The notes beneath the pieces were generated by a model. The model saw only the letters and a list, made by a program, of their open reading frames with translations, searched no databases and was not told the origin of the DNA. DNA of 64,000 nucleotides, from NCBI GenBank assembly GCA_903970445.1, contig CAJCIP010000062.1, positions 1-64,000 of the forward strand. The letters run 5' to 3'. This document shows positions 1-8,844 of the stretch, piece by piece. Every line of letters starts with the position of its first letter. Positions within the stretch are counted from its first letter, which is position 1. The translations under genes and the position numbers were made by a program. This DNA comes from Verrucomicrobia bacterium Tous-C9LFEB (lineage in GTDB: Bacteria; Acidobacteriota; Terriglobia; Terriglobales; Acidobacteriaceae).

Positions 1-800
1 ACCATCTTGCTGGTGTCCTTCATCGCCGCAATCGCCTCATCGTAACGGCCGCGCAGAGAGTTCGACCGGATCTCTGCCATCTCTTCCAGCATCTTCATGC
101 CGTCCCTCAGATAGCTCATACGGCTGCGCTCATCATGTCCCCAGGTTACGGGCACTTCCACAACGGTGTACTTCAGCTTGCGAGCGATAAACAAAATCTC
201 CGGATCAAATCCCCAACGCTCGATCGTCTGCAACCGGAAAATCGTCTGTGCCGCATCGCGTTTGAAAGCCTTGAAGCCGCACTGCGTGTCCTTGAACGGC
301 AGACCCATCACCTTGCGCGTCAACCAGTTGAAGCACCGCCCGAAGAACCGTCGGTAGAGCGGTTGATGCTTCGTCTGCCGCTGCTTATCCAGCCATCGCG
401 AACCGATGGCGACATCCGCACCCGCATCGAGCGCCGCAAACAACAAATCAGCTTCTTCCATCGGTGCGGAAAGGTCCGCGTCGGTGAACATCACGATGTC
501 GCCGGCTGCCTGCAACAAACCGTTGCGCACGGAGTACCCCTTGCCCTTGTTCCCCAGATTTTTCACCAGGTGCAGGCGCTCGTGCTTCTGCATCCAGCGC
601 TGCACAATCTGCGGCGTCTCATCGGTCGAGCCGTCGTCGATCACGAGCACTTCCGCGTCCCACTTCCGCTCGTCGACGCACGCCAGCACCCGCGCCAGCG
701 TGTTCTCAATGCGCGCACACTCGTTAAAGGCCGGAATGACAATGCTTAACTGCGGATGTGACACGTCGTCTCGTGGTCTTTCTGCGCTGGTCAGCTCCAC
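1..800 (-). CDS. Family 2 glycosyltransferase, polyprenyl-phosphate hexose synthase type (3' end outside window)
   Basis: Transfers a sugar from a nucleotide donor, in this subfamily usually to a polyprenyl phosphate at the inner face of the membrane. The frame is open from a GTG at 800 to the window edge (266 codons). The N-terminal GT-A fold shows the start strand LSIVIPAFNE (residues 18-27), the donor-site motif DDGSTD (55-60), FTDADLS (105-111) and the QCGFKAF stretch typical of dolichol-phosphate mannosyltransferase relatives. GTG was chosen because an in-frame TGA lies directly upstream and a GGGGA stretch sits five bases before it. The C-terminus is cut by the window, so membrane segments after the catalytic domain cannot be judged. 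Divergent from sppA. Confidence 0.85.
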   Translation of the reverse strand, partial: MELTSAERPRDDVSHPQLSIVIPAFNECARIENTLARVLACVDERKWDAEVLVIDDGSTDETPQIVQRWMQKHERLHLVKNLGNKGKGYSVRNGLLQAAGDIVMFTDADLSAPMEEADLLFAALDAGADVAIGSRWLDKQRQTKHQPLYRRFFGRCFNWLTRKVMGLPFKDTQCGFKAFKRDAAQTIFRLQTIERWGFDPEILFIARKLKYTVVEVPVTWGHDERSRMSYLRDGMKMLEEMAEIRSNSLRGRYDEAIAAMKDTSKM

Positions 801-1100
801 TCATTTCCCCAGTTGGCCCATGTGAAGCGTTGGAAACAACGCGCTCCATCATACCGCACTCAGGCGACGGTACGGCAGTCCGCATTCTGGAAGCCCACTC
901 ATCGCAGCTTCCTAGAGAGGATGCCTCACCGGCAGTTCCAAGACACAGCCGCTCGAGACCTAGGTGACTACTTTAGCTTCCAGATGGCTTCAACCTTGGC
1001 GGATTAGTCCCTTATGAAGAAGCGCGTCTTGGATTAGCGTCTTTCCTTACAGCTCCCGCTCGCAGCAGCCTCCATGGCGCTTCGCTGCTAAACTTCTCCC
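801..1100. other. Intergenic region between divergent glycosyltransferase and sppA
   Basis: 300 bases without a convincing gene. It should hold the promoters of both divergent genes, but I could not pick out a confident -35/-10 pair on either strand. Short open frames here have no start signal and no recognisable protein. Confidence 0.5.
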
Positions 1101-2150
1101 ATGCCGGAAGACTTCCCCCCGAACGTTCCCGTGACACCCCCCGCAACATCGACCGGCAGCTTCAATCAACCGCCTCAGCCTCCTGATTACCGCGGCGTTT
1201 ACGATGGTTCGCAACGTGCGCAGTTTCCGGCGCCTTACCCGCCGGCGCCTCGCCGTTCGGGCTGGTTCTGGGCTTCGATTCTCGCTGGCATCGGCGCCGT
1301 AGTAGTCATTGCGATCTGCGTCACGCTTGCTTCCCTGGCAAAATCTGTCGGCGACGCATCCACGTCCTTCGGCACCGATTCCATTGCGGTCGTCGACATC
1401 AACGGCGTCATCATCGACGCCGACAAGACCAATAAACAGCTCCGGAAGTTCGGCGAAGACTCAAACGTCAAAGCCATCCTGCTACACATCAACTCGCCAG
1501 GCGGTGGAGCGGCTGCCTCGCAGGAGATCTATCACGAGGTCCTGCGGGTCAGGCAGGAAGACCACAAGAAAATCGTCGCTTCTGTCGAAAGCGTCGGTGC
1601 CTCCGGCGCGTATTACATCGCTTCCGCTTGCGACAAGATCTACGCGAACCCAGCGTCGGTCGTCGGTTCGGTCGGCGTCATCATGGAGTGGACCAACTAC
1701 GGCGACCTGCTGCGCTGGGCGAAGATGAAGAACGTCGTCATACACGCCGGTGAGCTGAAAGATGCCGGCGATCCAACCCGTGACATGACGCCGAAAGAGG
1801 AAGCCTACTTTCAATCGTTGGTCGACAACATGTACGGCCAGTTCGTGCACGACGTAGCCACTGGACGGCACACCACAGACGACAAGATCAAGCCGCTTGC
1901 CACCGGCCAGGTTTGGACGGGCGAACAGGCCCAGCCCCTCGGCCTCATCGACGCTCAGGGTGGCTTTCGCCTGGCGCTCATCGAAACTGCGCGCTCCGTC
2001 GGCATCAACGGCGAGCCGAACGTCGTAAAGCCCGCAAAGGAAAAGCATGGCCTCATGGCTTTACTCAACGGTGATGCGGGAGATGAGCTCTTTCAAACGC
2101 CGTCGCAGCTCCTGAATCATTCCCCGGGTTTTTACTTTTTGTGGAAGTAA
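1101..2150 (+). CDS. sppA: Signal peptide peptidase SppA, short single-domain form
   Basis: Membrane-bound serine protease that cleaves left-over signal peptides in the membrane (S49 family). Residues 1-52 are Pro-rich and cytoplasmic, followed by one membrane segment at about 54-80. The protease domain starts near 93 (IAVVDINGVI). The nucleophile is Ser168 in VGASGAYY and the general base is Lys220 in GELKDAGDPTRD, the Ser/Lys dyad of the family. At 349 residues it is the short Bacillus/archaeal type with one catalytic domain, not the tandem 618-residue E. coli type. The Pro-rich tail before the membrane segment is an extension of unknown role. Followed after 163 bases by the HU gene, with hairpins between. 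Confidence 0.93.
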   Translation: MPEDFPPNVPVTPPATSTGSFNQPPQPPDYRGVYDGSQRAQFPAPYPPAPRRSGWFWASILAGIGAVVVIAICVTLASLAKSVGDASTSFGTDSIAVVDINGVIIDADKTNKQLRKFGEDSNVKAILLHINSPGGGAAASQEIYHEVLRVRQEDHKKIVASVESVGASGAYYIASACDKIYANPASVVGSVGVIMEWTNYGDLLRWAKMKNVVIHAGELKDAGDPTRDMTPKEEAYFQSLVDNMYGQFVHDVATGRHTTDDKIKPLATGQVWTGEQAQPLGLIDAQGGFRLALIETARSVGINGEPNVVKPAKEKHGLMALLNGDAGDELFQTPSQLLNHSPGFYFLWK

Positions 2151-2180
2151 TATAGGGCCAAAGGCCGGTTTTATAATCGG

Positions 2181-2197
2181 CTGGGCCGCAGGCCCAG
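2181..2197. terminator. Short GC-rich hairpin after sppA
   Basis: A perfect 7-base stem with a GCA loop (CTGGGCC / GGCCCAG) 31 bases after the sppA stop. A smaller GGCC-AAA-GGCC inverted repeat precedes it. There is no clear T-run afterwards, so it may be a weak terminator, an mRNA 3' end protector, or one of the dispersed GGGCC-type hairpins of these genomes. Confidence 0.4.
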
Positions 2198-2313
2198 GTA
2201 CGCAAGCACAATCTTAAATAGAGCGCGGTAGGCGCGACGCAAAGGTCGCCGTCTCCAGGAGCAATCGGCCCGCATCTCATTACATTGAATCGTAGCTTCC
2301 GGAGCGCATCGCC

Positions 2314-2670
2314 ATGACCAAAGCCGAACTCGTCGACCGCGTCACTGCTCTTGGCGATCTCACGCGCCACGACGGTGAAGTCATCGTCGAAACCCTCTTT
2401 GATTCCATCATTGGAGCGTTAAAAGCGGGCGATAAAGTGGAGGTGCGCGGCTTCGGCAGCTTCCGCACTCGGCAGCGCAACTCGCGCACCGGCAGGAATC
2501 CCAAAACCGGTACCAGCGTGCCGGTTCCCGCGAAACGCGTTCCCTTCTTCAAGCCCAGCAAAGAGCTCCGTGACCTCGTCAACCCCGACGAGAAAAAGAT
2601 CTCTTCAAAGCGCGCTGCACCCAAAGAAGAGCACATGCATGTCGATCCTTATGACCCGCCGGCAATGTAG
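2314..2670 (+). CDS. HU/IHF-family DNA-binding protein
   Basis: Small basic histone-like protein that bends DNA as a dimer and helps organise the nucleoid. The first 90 residues are a standard HU/IHF fold, including GFGSFRTRQRNSRTGRNPKTG-type arm residues around 47-68, where the DNA-inserting beta arm lies. It differs from a minimal 90-residue HU by an extra tail of about 25 residues ending in His/Asp/Pro-rich sequence. It resembles IHF-alpha more than HU in the arm, but the two are not separable by eye. The start is supported by a GGAG nine bases upstream of ATG. Confidence 0.93.
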   Translation: MTKAELVDRVTALGDLTRHDGEVIVETLFDSIIGALKAGDKVEVRGFGSFRTRQRNSRTGRNPKTGTSVPVPAKRVPFFKPSKELRDLVNPDEKKISSKRAAPKEEHMHVDPYDPPAM

Positions 2671-3058
2671 CTTCCTGGAAATCTTGTCAAGACCCTTTGA
2701 ACACCCGAACTCACGTAAACCCTGCAATAACAAGGGCTTACGAGAGGCAGAATCTTGGCATGATATTTCCACCCAGCTTGGTAAACTAGTATGAATCTGG
2801 TACCGCCAGCGTTCAGCTACGGGTCGATTCGTGCCTCTCCAAACACACGAGCAGCGCTATGTCCCCAGGGTGCTTCACTGTTCGAGACAACAGCAACATG
2901 GCGAACGTGGGCTAAACGGGACATTCGAGACACTTTAGTCGTAAGGTATCTCGAATAAGACTTTAGCGCGGACCGTCGAACATAACTCCAACAAACCAGA
3001 GACTTAGGTGACCAAAGGTAGGGGAGGGGGTACCCTGCTGCAAGGTAGACTTGCGCTG
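2671..3058. other. 388-base non-coding region before the ABC exporter
   Basis: No protein or tRNA is recognised here. It contains an 8-base inverted repeat (2923-2930 with 2949-2956), and close to the ABC gene a segment with GACTTAGGTGACCAAAG followed by a G-rich GGGGGTACCC run. That segment resembles part of another intergenic element at 33671-33745. The composition is less GC-rich than the genes. A promoter for the ABC operon must lie here, but I cannot place it with confidence. Confidence 0.45.
2923..2956. promoter_or_regulatory. Inverted repeat, possible operator
   Basis: ATTCGAGA and TCTCGAAT form a perfect 8-base inverted repeat separated by 18 bases, about 100 bases before the ABC ATPase start. 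The half-sites are spaced 26 bases centre to centre, about 2.5 helical turns, which would suit a dimeric regulator or a hairpin in the leader RNA. No T-run follows, so it is not a normal terminator. Confidence 0.3.
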
Positions 3059-3901
3059 ATGCCTCCAGCGATATCAGCACGGGACTTATCACGTTCTTTC
3101 AACACATTCACCGCTGTCGATGGCATCAACCTGAACGTCGAGGCCGGTCAGTTCTTCGGCTTCCTCGGTCCCAACGGTGCCGGTAAATCCACCACCATCA
3201 AGATGCTCACCGGCCTGCTCGCGCCCACAAGCGGCTCCATCAGCATCCTCGGTCGGGACCTGGTACAGAATCCACTCGAAGTGAAGCGCCAGATCGGTGT
3301 CGTTCCGGAAGGCATGGCGCTGTTCGGCAAGCTCACCGCGAGCGAGTACCTGCACTTCGTCGGGCGCATGTACGGTCTGGACAAAGCAACCACTGCTCAG
3401 CGATCGGAAGAACTGCTGGAGTTCATGGGCTTAGCTGACGAGCGCAAGAAGCTCGTTGCTGACTACTCGCACGGTATGGGCAAGAAACTGGCCCTCGCTG
3501 CCGCCGTGATCCACGGTCCGAAAGTGCTCTTCCTCGACGAACCCTTCGAAGGTGTCGATGCCATCGCCGCCGGCACGCTGAAGGCGATGCTCCAGGGCAT
3601 GATTGCCCGCGGTGCCACGGTCTTCCTCACATCGCACGTGCTGGAAATCGTCGAGCGTCTTTGCTCGCACGTAGCCATCATCCATCGCGGACACATCGTG
3701 GCAAACGGCTCGCTGGACGAGCTTCGTGCCGGGGTCCAGGCGCGCCTCGCTCTGCCCTCCGAGGATGGAACTATTCATCCCATCGCCAGCTTTGGCGAGC
3801 GCCTGACGCTCGAGGAGATATTCCTCAACGTAGTCGGCGCGACGGACGGCTCTACACAGGGCATCACCCACCCTGAGCAGGAACTAGCATGGCTCAGCTG
3901 A
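3059..3901 (+). CDS. ABC-2 type transporter ATP-binding protein
   Basis: ATPase subunit that powers the export permease encoded next to it. Visible motifs: Walker A GPNGAGKST, a signature region of the ABC-2 subfamily (YSHGMGKKLALA instead of LSGGQ) and Walker B VLFLDEPFEGVDA, with the switch His in LTSHVLE. The ATG at 3059 puts the start a few residues before the conserved fold. An in-frame GTG at 3008 would add 17 residues with no homology-like character. Its last 13 bases overlap the permease start, so the two are translationally coupled. The substrate cannot be deduced. Confidence 0.9.
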   Translation: MPPAISARDLSRSFNTFTAVDGINLNVEAGQFFGFLGPNGAGKSTTIKMLTGLLAPTSGSISILGRDLVQNPLEVKRQIGVVPEGMALFGKLTASEYLHFVGRMYGLDKATTAQRSEELLEFMGLADERKKLVADYSHGMGKKLALAAAVIHGPKVLFLDEPFEGVDAIAAGTLKAMLQGMIARGATVFLTSHVLEIVERLCSHVAIIHRGHIVANGSLDELRAGVQARLALPSEDGTIHPIASFGERLTLEEIFLNVVGATDGSTQGITHPEQELAWLS

Positions 3902-5604
3902 GCACCCCGCCGCTGCCGGAACGGTGGACGGTCCGCCAGACCAACGCGCAGTATGCCGCCATCGTGCAACTGCGCTGGAGCATCTGGGCCAACGGCCTCC
4001 GTCGTAGAGGAGGCGGCGGTGAGCTATTCGGTCGCATCTTCACAATCTTCGTCGCAGTCGTACTGCTGATTCTGCCCACGGTCGGCGTGGGCGCGGGAGC
4101 ATGGTATTTCGCCGCGCACGACGACATGAAGCTTCTTTCCTTTCTGCTTTGGGGCATCTTTGCGATGAGCCAACTGCTGAATATCAATCTCGGTCAGCCC
4201 GGCACAACCTTCAACCCCACAGAACTCATTCGCTTTCCTCTCCGCGTGCGTAGTTACGTGTGGATCCGCTTGTTCTTCGGCCTTCTTAGCCCCGCTAACG
4301 TCTTAGTAGTCACGACATCGCTTGCTATCGCGATCGGAGTCATCGTCGCGGTTCCGGCGCTGTGGACATACGCGCTTCCGGCAATGCTGGTTTTCGCGGC
4401 TACTAATGTGCTGTTCACACGCATGGTCTTCGCCTGGGTCGATCGTTGGATGTCCACGCGGCGCGCACGCGAGGTGTTTACAGCCATCATCTTCACGATT
4501 TCACTCGGCTTTCAGGTCACATTCAATCCTGCCTACACCCACCACCTCAAGCGACACGTGAGCAGCCATCGATTGGCTATCGCCGAACATCTCTATCACC
4601 GCGCCGAACCTGTGATGAGAGCTTTGCCGCCAGGGCTGACTGTGAGCTCTATCGTCTTCGCCGAACAGAACCAGCGCGCCATCGCTTATGCAGAGATCGC
4701 TGCGTGTGCTTGTTTCGGACTGCTCTTCCTTGCCGTTTTTGCACTCAGGACGAGCACGGAATTTCACGGTGAAAACCTGAGCGACGTGGCGAATGTGGTC
4801 TCCGCCAAACATCTGGGCCGCCGGTCGAGACATGCACCCGTTCCCGCAACATCTGCACCTCTCGGAAGAAGCACAAACTCCTTTGGGATGTCCTCTACCG
4901 TGTTTACTGTCTTCGGCAAGGAGTTTCTTTACCTTCGCCGCAACACAGGCCTCTTCTATGGCCTGATCGCGCCGATGGTGATGGTGTTCCTCTTTGCCGG
5001 CAGGCTCGCGGTACGCACCTCGAATGAGTGGCTCTTTCCGACAGCACTGGCCTACGCCCTGATGGGGATTGCACCGCTCGCCTATAACTCCTTCGGCCTG
5101 GAAGGCGCGGGCACTCAGTTCTACTTTCTCGCTCCGGTGCGACTGCGTGACGTTTTCCTCGGCAAGAACCTGATGAGCTTGCTCCTGGCTTTTGTCGAAA
5201 TCGCTGCGGTTCTCATCATTTTGACTTATGTAGCTTCGCCGCCCCCGCTGGAGATGATCGGCGTAGGCGTGAGCTGGGCTGTGGGTACAACGCTGGTCAA
5301 TATCAGCATTGGCAATCTTCGCTCCGTTTCGGCACCAAAGAAGATTGATCCGAACCGCACAGCAAATAAACAAGCTTCGCCGCTCAGCGCGCTGATGAGC
5401 CTTGGCATACTGCTGGTCGCCGCCGCATTCGCTGCGGGCGTCCTGATCGTGGGACACATCTTTGCAGTGCAGCGGGTGGTATTGCCGATCATGGTTGCCT
5501 ATGCTGCCGTTGGCTTGTTCGTTTATCTCGCGAATCTCAAATCGATAGACCGCTTCTCAATGACTCGGCGAGAGGGCATGTTCGAAGAGTTGTGCAAGCG
5601 CTAA
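3889..5604 (+). CDS. ABC-2 type transporter permease
   Basis: Integral membrane partner of the preceding ATPase. The 571-residue protein has a cytoplasmic start followed by clusters of hydrophobic helices at about 45-105, 120-195, 260-290, 360-420, 440-480 and 500-550. The spacing fits a large, two-part permease of the type that works with a single ATPase gene. No substrate-binding protein gene is nearby, so the pair is an exporter rather than an importer. It ends only four bases from the convergent pgeF stop at 5609, so there is no room for a separate terminator. Confidence 0.82.
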   Translation: MAQLSTPPLPERWTVRQTNAQYAAIVQLRWSIWANGLRRRGGGGELFGRIFTIFVAVVLLILPTVGVGAGAWYFAAHDDMKLLSFLLWGIFAMSQLLNINLGQPGTTFNPTELIRFPLRVRSYVWIRLFFGLLSPANVLVVTTSLAIAIGVIVAVPALWTYALPAMLVFAATNVLFTRMVFAWVDRWMSTRRAREVFTAIIFTISLGFQVTFNPAYTHHLKRHVSSHRLAIAEHLYHRAEPVMRALPPGLTVSSIVFAEQNQRAIAYAEIAACACFGLLFLAVFALRTSTEFHGENLSDVANVVSAKHLGRRSRHAPVPATSAPLGRSTNSFGMSSTVFTVFGKEFLYLRRNTGLFYGLIAPMVMVFLFAGRLAVRTSNEWLFPTALAYALMGIAPLAYNSFGLEGAGTQFYFLAPVRLRDVFLGKNLMSLLLAFVEIAAVLIILTYVASPPPLEMIGVGVSWAVGTTLVNISIGNLRSVSAPKKIDPNRTANKQASPLSALMSLGILLVAAAFAAGVLIVGHIFAVQRVVLPIMVAYAAVGLFVYLANLKSIDRFSMTRREGMFEELCKR

Positions 5605-5608
5605 GTTT

Positions 5609-6661
5609 CTACTCTTCAGTCCCGATGCCGATAACGCTGAGCATTCGCCCGGTGAAGCCATGCTCCCCTCGGTGCGAAAAGTATTTTCGCGAACCGCTCC
5701 TCACGTAGGTACACGCTGTACATTCGCCAACCACGCTAATGTTCTCGGCGAACACGCCGGCATCCAGAAGCTGCCGTCGATTCGCTTCAACAAGATTCAG
5801 ATGAATCTGCGGACCAATGTTGGAATGGCCCGGTGCCCGCGCCGTGAGGAAGAGCAGCGGATATTTTTCGCGTACCGGATCAGAGTCGTAGACCTCCGAA
5901 AAAAGCGCGCCGCAGTAAGCGAACTGACTTTCGAAATCAAAGCGGACTTCTTCGCCGACGGCAAAGCAACACGGTCCAATACAAGGCCCGATGGCTGCGA
6001 CGATGTCTTTGGTCTTTGAACCGTAGCGCAGAACAAAATCGCCGATACCACGCTCCACAATGCGTGACAGAGTTCCGCGCCAACCAGCATGAAATGCGGC
6101 AACAATGCGACGCTTCGTGTCGGCGACGAGCACCGGAACACAGTCTGCCGTTTGAACGCCCAACAGCAGCCCCGGCACATCGGTGATGACTGCGTCGCCG
6201 CGCAACACTGCTTTGCCCTCCGCTGTTTCGAGAGGGCCATGCGCCGCGTCTACTTTACAGATCAGATTGCTATGGAATTGCCGTACTGCGGCAAGTTCCG
6301 AGCGCTCACTTCCAGTGACTGCTGCGAAAAAGCGTTGTCTGTTTCGCACCACAATGTCAGGGGAATCTGCCGCAGTCCAACCTAAATTGAGATCGCCTTT
6401 GCCATAAACAGTTGACGCACCGCCCAGGCGCGTACTGAAGCCCGCATGAAGCCAGGGGTATTTCCTCCAGGCTTCGATCTGAATCGCGCTCGCTTGGACG
6501 CTTAAGCCGGTTCGTTCATTCGATCGCTTCGGTTCTTTGACTCGCTCGCCCTGTTTCCAGCTTCCTTGGCGCGTCGCGCGACGACCATGTGTCAATCCGA
6601 CAGCCGCAAGTACCTCATCTACCGCTCCGATTGCCTCGGAACTTTCCGTCCAACTGCCCAT
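5609..6661 (-). CDS. pgeF: Purine nucleoside phosphorylase/laccase-domain protein (PgeF/YfiH family)
   Basis: Cytosolic zinc enzyme of the PgeF (YfiH, formerly polyphenol oxidase) family. Members cleave purine nucleosides and, in E. coli, correct wrong L-Ser in peptidoglycan stems. Conserved His/Cys residues are visible in VRQFHSN, VQTADCVPVL and AAFHAGWRGT, the Zn/active-site set. The fold begins near residue 65 (KYPWLHAGFSTRLGG). The first 45-50 residues are an unusual extension with no clear ribosome-binding site before the ATG at 6661, so the real start may lie downstream at a non-ATG codon. Transcribed divergently from aroDE. Confidence 0.85.
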   Translation of the reverse strand: MGSWTESSEAIGAVDEVLAAVGLTHGRRATRQGSWKQGERVKEPKRSNERTGLSVQASAIQIEAWRKYPWLHAGFSTRLGGASTVYGKGDLNLGWTAADSPDIVVRNRQRFFAAVTGSERSELAAVRQFHSNLICKVDAAHGPLETAEGKAVLRGDAVITDVPGLLLGVQTADCVPVLVADTKRRIVAAFHAGWRGTLSRIVERGIGDFVLRYGSKTKDIVAAIGPCIGPCCFAVGEEVRFDFESQFAYCGALFSEVYDSDPVREKYPLLFLTARAPGHSNIGPQIHLNLVEANRRQLLDAGVFAENISVVGECTACTYVRSGSRKYFSHRGEHGFTGRMLSVIGIGTEE

Positions 6662-6971
6662 ACGCTAAGTTTAGGGGTTAAAGGAACTGGGCCCGTCTTC
6701 CGACGGGCCCGAGAGAGGCATTTTGGGGGAGGGGAAAAATCAGAGGAATCAGTAGAGGTGCCTAAAAGAAGGCAAAGTGGATCAACTATCGGTAGGACAA
6801 ACTGGAATTGCCTCTCAGTTACTAATTTAGACGTTGAAGGTAATGAAAGGTTGTACAAAGGTCACAGCGGAAGGGTGACCGCACAGATCGAGACGACATC
6901 ACGCACGTTCTGAGATATAGAACCGCTTAGTCATTCGGCAGAAAAAGCGTTAAAGCCGCGAATCATGCGGA
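6662..6971. other. 310-base divergent intergenic region pgeF / aroDE
   Basis: Must contain promoters for both divergent genes. The only strong structure is a GC-rich hairpin at 6689-6710. No gene, tRNA or T-box-like element was recognised, and short ORFs here lack ribosome-binding sites. Confidence 0.45.
6689..6710. promoter_or_regulatory. Perfect GC-rich hairpin in the pgeF leader
   Basis: GGGCCCGTC-TTCC-GACGGGCCC forms a 9-base perfect stem with a four-base loop. It lies 28-49 bases upstream of the annotated pgeF ATG on that gene's strand, and far upstream of aroDE on the other. There is no U-run immediately after it on either strand, so an intrinsic terminator is not certain. An attenuator or RNA-stability role is possible. 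Confidence 0.4.
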
Positions 6972-8843
6972 ATGTCTTGCATCTCAAATAGTTCGGCGCT
7001 ACGATACCGCGACTGCTCAAGCATGTCTACAAGCACACAAGTCGCAACCCATCTCCTCCGATCTCGTATCGGGAAGGTATGCATTGCCCTGACGGGCATT
7101 TCGGCAGAAGAGATGATCGAACGCGCCACGGAGGCGCTCAAAGAAACTTCGTTCATCGAACTTCGTCTGGATTATCTGCCGAAGCCCGCGAATGCAATTC
7201 CGTTACTGAGTGAGTTCCTGAACGCCCACGGTGGTGTAACAGTGATAGCAACCTGTCGTTGCGAAGAGAACGGGGGCAGGTTCAAGGGCTCGAGCAAAGC
7301 TGCCTGCGAGGTTTTGATGAAGGCGGCTGAGGCCGGCTTTCACCTCGTCGATCTCGAACTAGAATCTGCCGAGAAGCTGCCAAAAGACACTGTTTCGAGA
7401 ATCCGCCTTTCAGGCGCCGGCGTGATGATCAGCTATCACGACTTCAAAGCGACGAAGGATCTTGAGAAGGTCTACCAGCGAATCGAGCCGTTTGCGCCGG
7501 ACTTTGTAAAGATCGTTTCTACAGCTCGGTCACTGGGCGACAACCTGACAATGATGCGTTTTCTGGAGCAAATGGAAGATCGCTCCAACGGCAGCCTCGT
7601 CGGAATTTGCATGGGCGAGCCCGGAGTGATTTCGCGGATCCTCGGGCTCCGTGCCGGCTCGGCCTTCACGTTTGCCGCCGCGAATACAGGCGAAGAAACG
7701 GCTCCCGGCCAGATCACAGCACGTGCGCTCATTGAGACCTTTCGCATTGAGGGTGTGGACAAGGCCACCAAAGTTTACGGAGTGGCGGGGGAGCCGATAC
7801 GCTCCTCTTTGTCACCGCTCATGATGAACGCAGCGTTCCGCCGGGAAACGGTCAACTCGGTGTATTTGGCGTTACAAACGGCAAAGGCTGAAGATCTCAT
7901 AAAGCTCGCGAAAGAAATCCCTCTTCAGGGCTTGAGCGTGACGATGCCGCTTAAAGAGACTGTCATTCCTCTGCTCGAGCGATGCGACGCACTTTCAACG
8001 AAGATTGGTGCCGTTAACACAATCCTGCGTGCGCAGGATGGCAAGTTCTATGGGTTCAATACTGACGTTGCCGGAATTGTTGGGCCGCTGGAACGGCGCT
8101 TGAACTTGAAGGGCGCGAGAGTTCTCGTTCTCGGTGCGGGAGGAGCGGCACGAGCGGCCGTGTTTGGATGCCGAGATAAAGGAGCCGAAGTCTGGGTATG
8201 GAATCGAACTTCGGAGACGGCACAGAAACTCGCCAAGCAATCTGGAGCAAAGAGCATAAAGAGCGAAGCTGTGCCCAAGATGACGTTCGATGTTGTTATC
8301 AACGCAACGCCGGTAGGCATGAACGGTTTAAAGGGCGCACCACTCCTTGACGTCGCAGAGCTTAACACGCGGCTGGTGTTTGATTTGGTGTACAACCCGC
8401 TCGAAACGCCGCTGCTCCGAGCTGCGCGCTCCAAAGGCTTAGCGGTCATTTCGGGTGTCGAGATGTTTGTCGCCCAGGGCGTGCGGCAGTTCGAAATCTG
8501 GACCGGGAAACCAGCTCCGGCAGAAGACATGCTGCGCGTCGTGCTTCATTCGCTCCGTCAGGCTGCGGAAAAATCCGAGGCACCTATTCAGGATGTGCCT
8601 GCAGCCATGAACGTCTCACCAAGCGTTCCACGGGCTCCTTCTACGGATGCAGTGGAGGCGGCTCGGGCCGCCGCGAAGGCTACCGTCCGGAGGACGTCGA
8701 ATCCTGCCGAAGCTATCACCGTGCGAGCTTCGAAACGATTGGAAGCGGCGAAGCCAGAACCGATGGCACCCGCGAAAGCAACCAAGCCGACGGCCAAAAA
8801 GTCACCGAAGCAGCTGCCGAAACCAAAAAGCACAAAAAGATAG
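6972..8843 (+). CDS. aroDE: Bifunctional 3-dehydroquinate dehydratase / shikimate dehydrogenase
   Basis: Catalyses two successive steps of aromatic amino acid synthesis: 3-dehydroquinate to 3-dehydroshikimate, then NADPH-dependent reduction to shikimate. Residues 34-260 are a type I dehydratase with His156 in SYHDF and the Schiff-base Lys180 in FVKIVSTA. Residues 265-530 are shikimate dehydrogenase, with VAGEPIRSSLSP at the substrate site, the FNTDVAG strand and the Rossmann loop VLGAGGAARAA. The order is that of the plant enzyme. About 90 C-terminal residues form an Ala/Lys/Pro-rich basic tail not needed for either fold. ATG at 7023 (residue 18) is an alternative start, since residues 1-30 are not part of the fold. 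Confidence 0.93.
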   Translation: MSCISNSSALRYRDCSSMSTSTQVATHLLRSRIGKVCIALTGISAEEMIERATEALKETSFIELRLDYLPKPANAIPLLSEFLNAHGGVTVIATCRCEENGGRFKGSSKAACEVLMKAAEAGFHLVDLELESAEKLPKDTVSRIRLSGAGVMISYHDFKATKDLEKVYQRIEPFAPDFVKIVSTARSLGDNLTMMRFLEQMEDRSNGSLVGICMGEPGVISRILGLRAGSAFTFAAANTGEETAPGQITARALIETFRIEGVDKATKVYGVAGEPIRSSLSPLMMNAAFRRETVNSVYLALQTAKAEDLIKLAKEIPLQGLSVTMPLKETVIPLLERCDALSTKIGAVNTILRAQDGKFYGFNTDVAGIVGPLERRLNLKGARVLVLGAGGAARAAVFGCRDKGAEVWVWNRTSETAQKLAKQSGAKSIKSEAVPKMTFDVVINATPVGMNGLKGAPLLDVAELNTRLVFDLVYNPLETPLLRAARSKGLAVISGVEMFVAQGVRQFEIWTGKPAPAEDMLRVVLHSLRQAAEKSEAPIQDVPAAMNVSPSVPRAPSTDAVEAARAAAKATVRRTSNPAEAITVRASKRLEAAKPEPMAPAKATKPTAKKSPKQLPKPKSTKR

Positions 8844-8844
8844 T

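Noticed and set aside
2755-2770. Sigma54-like TTGGCATGATATTTCC
   Set aside because: The -24 GG is present, but at the right spacing the -12 reads CC and not GC, so the essential dinucleotide is lost.
2671-3058. tRNA or structured RNA gene
   Set aside because: No T-loop, anticodon stem or known RNA motif was found in the non-coding gaps checked, including this one.
4501-5457. 318-codon minus-strand frame inside the ABC permease
   Set aside because: Antisense shadow of a recognised membrane protein; no family-like sequence in the translation.
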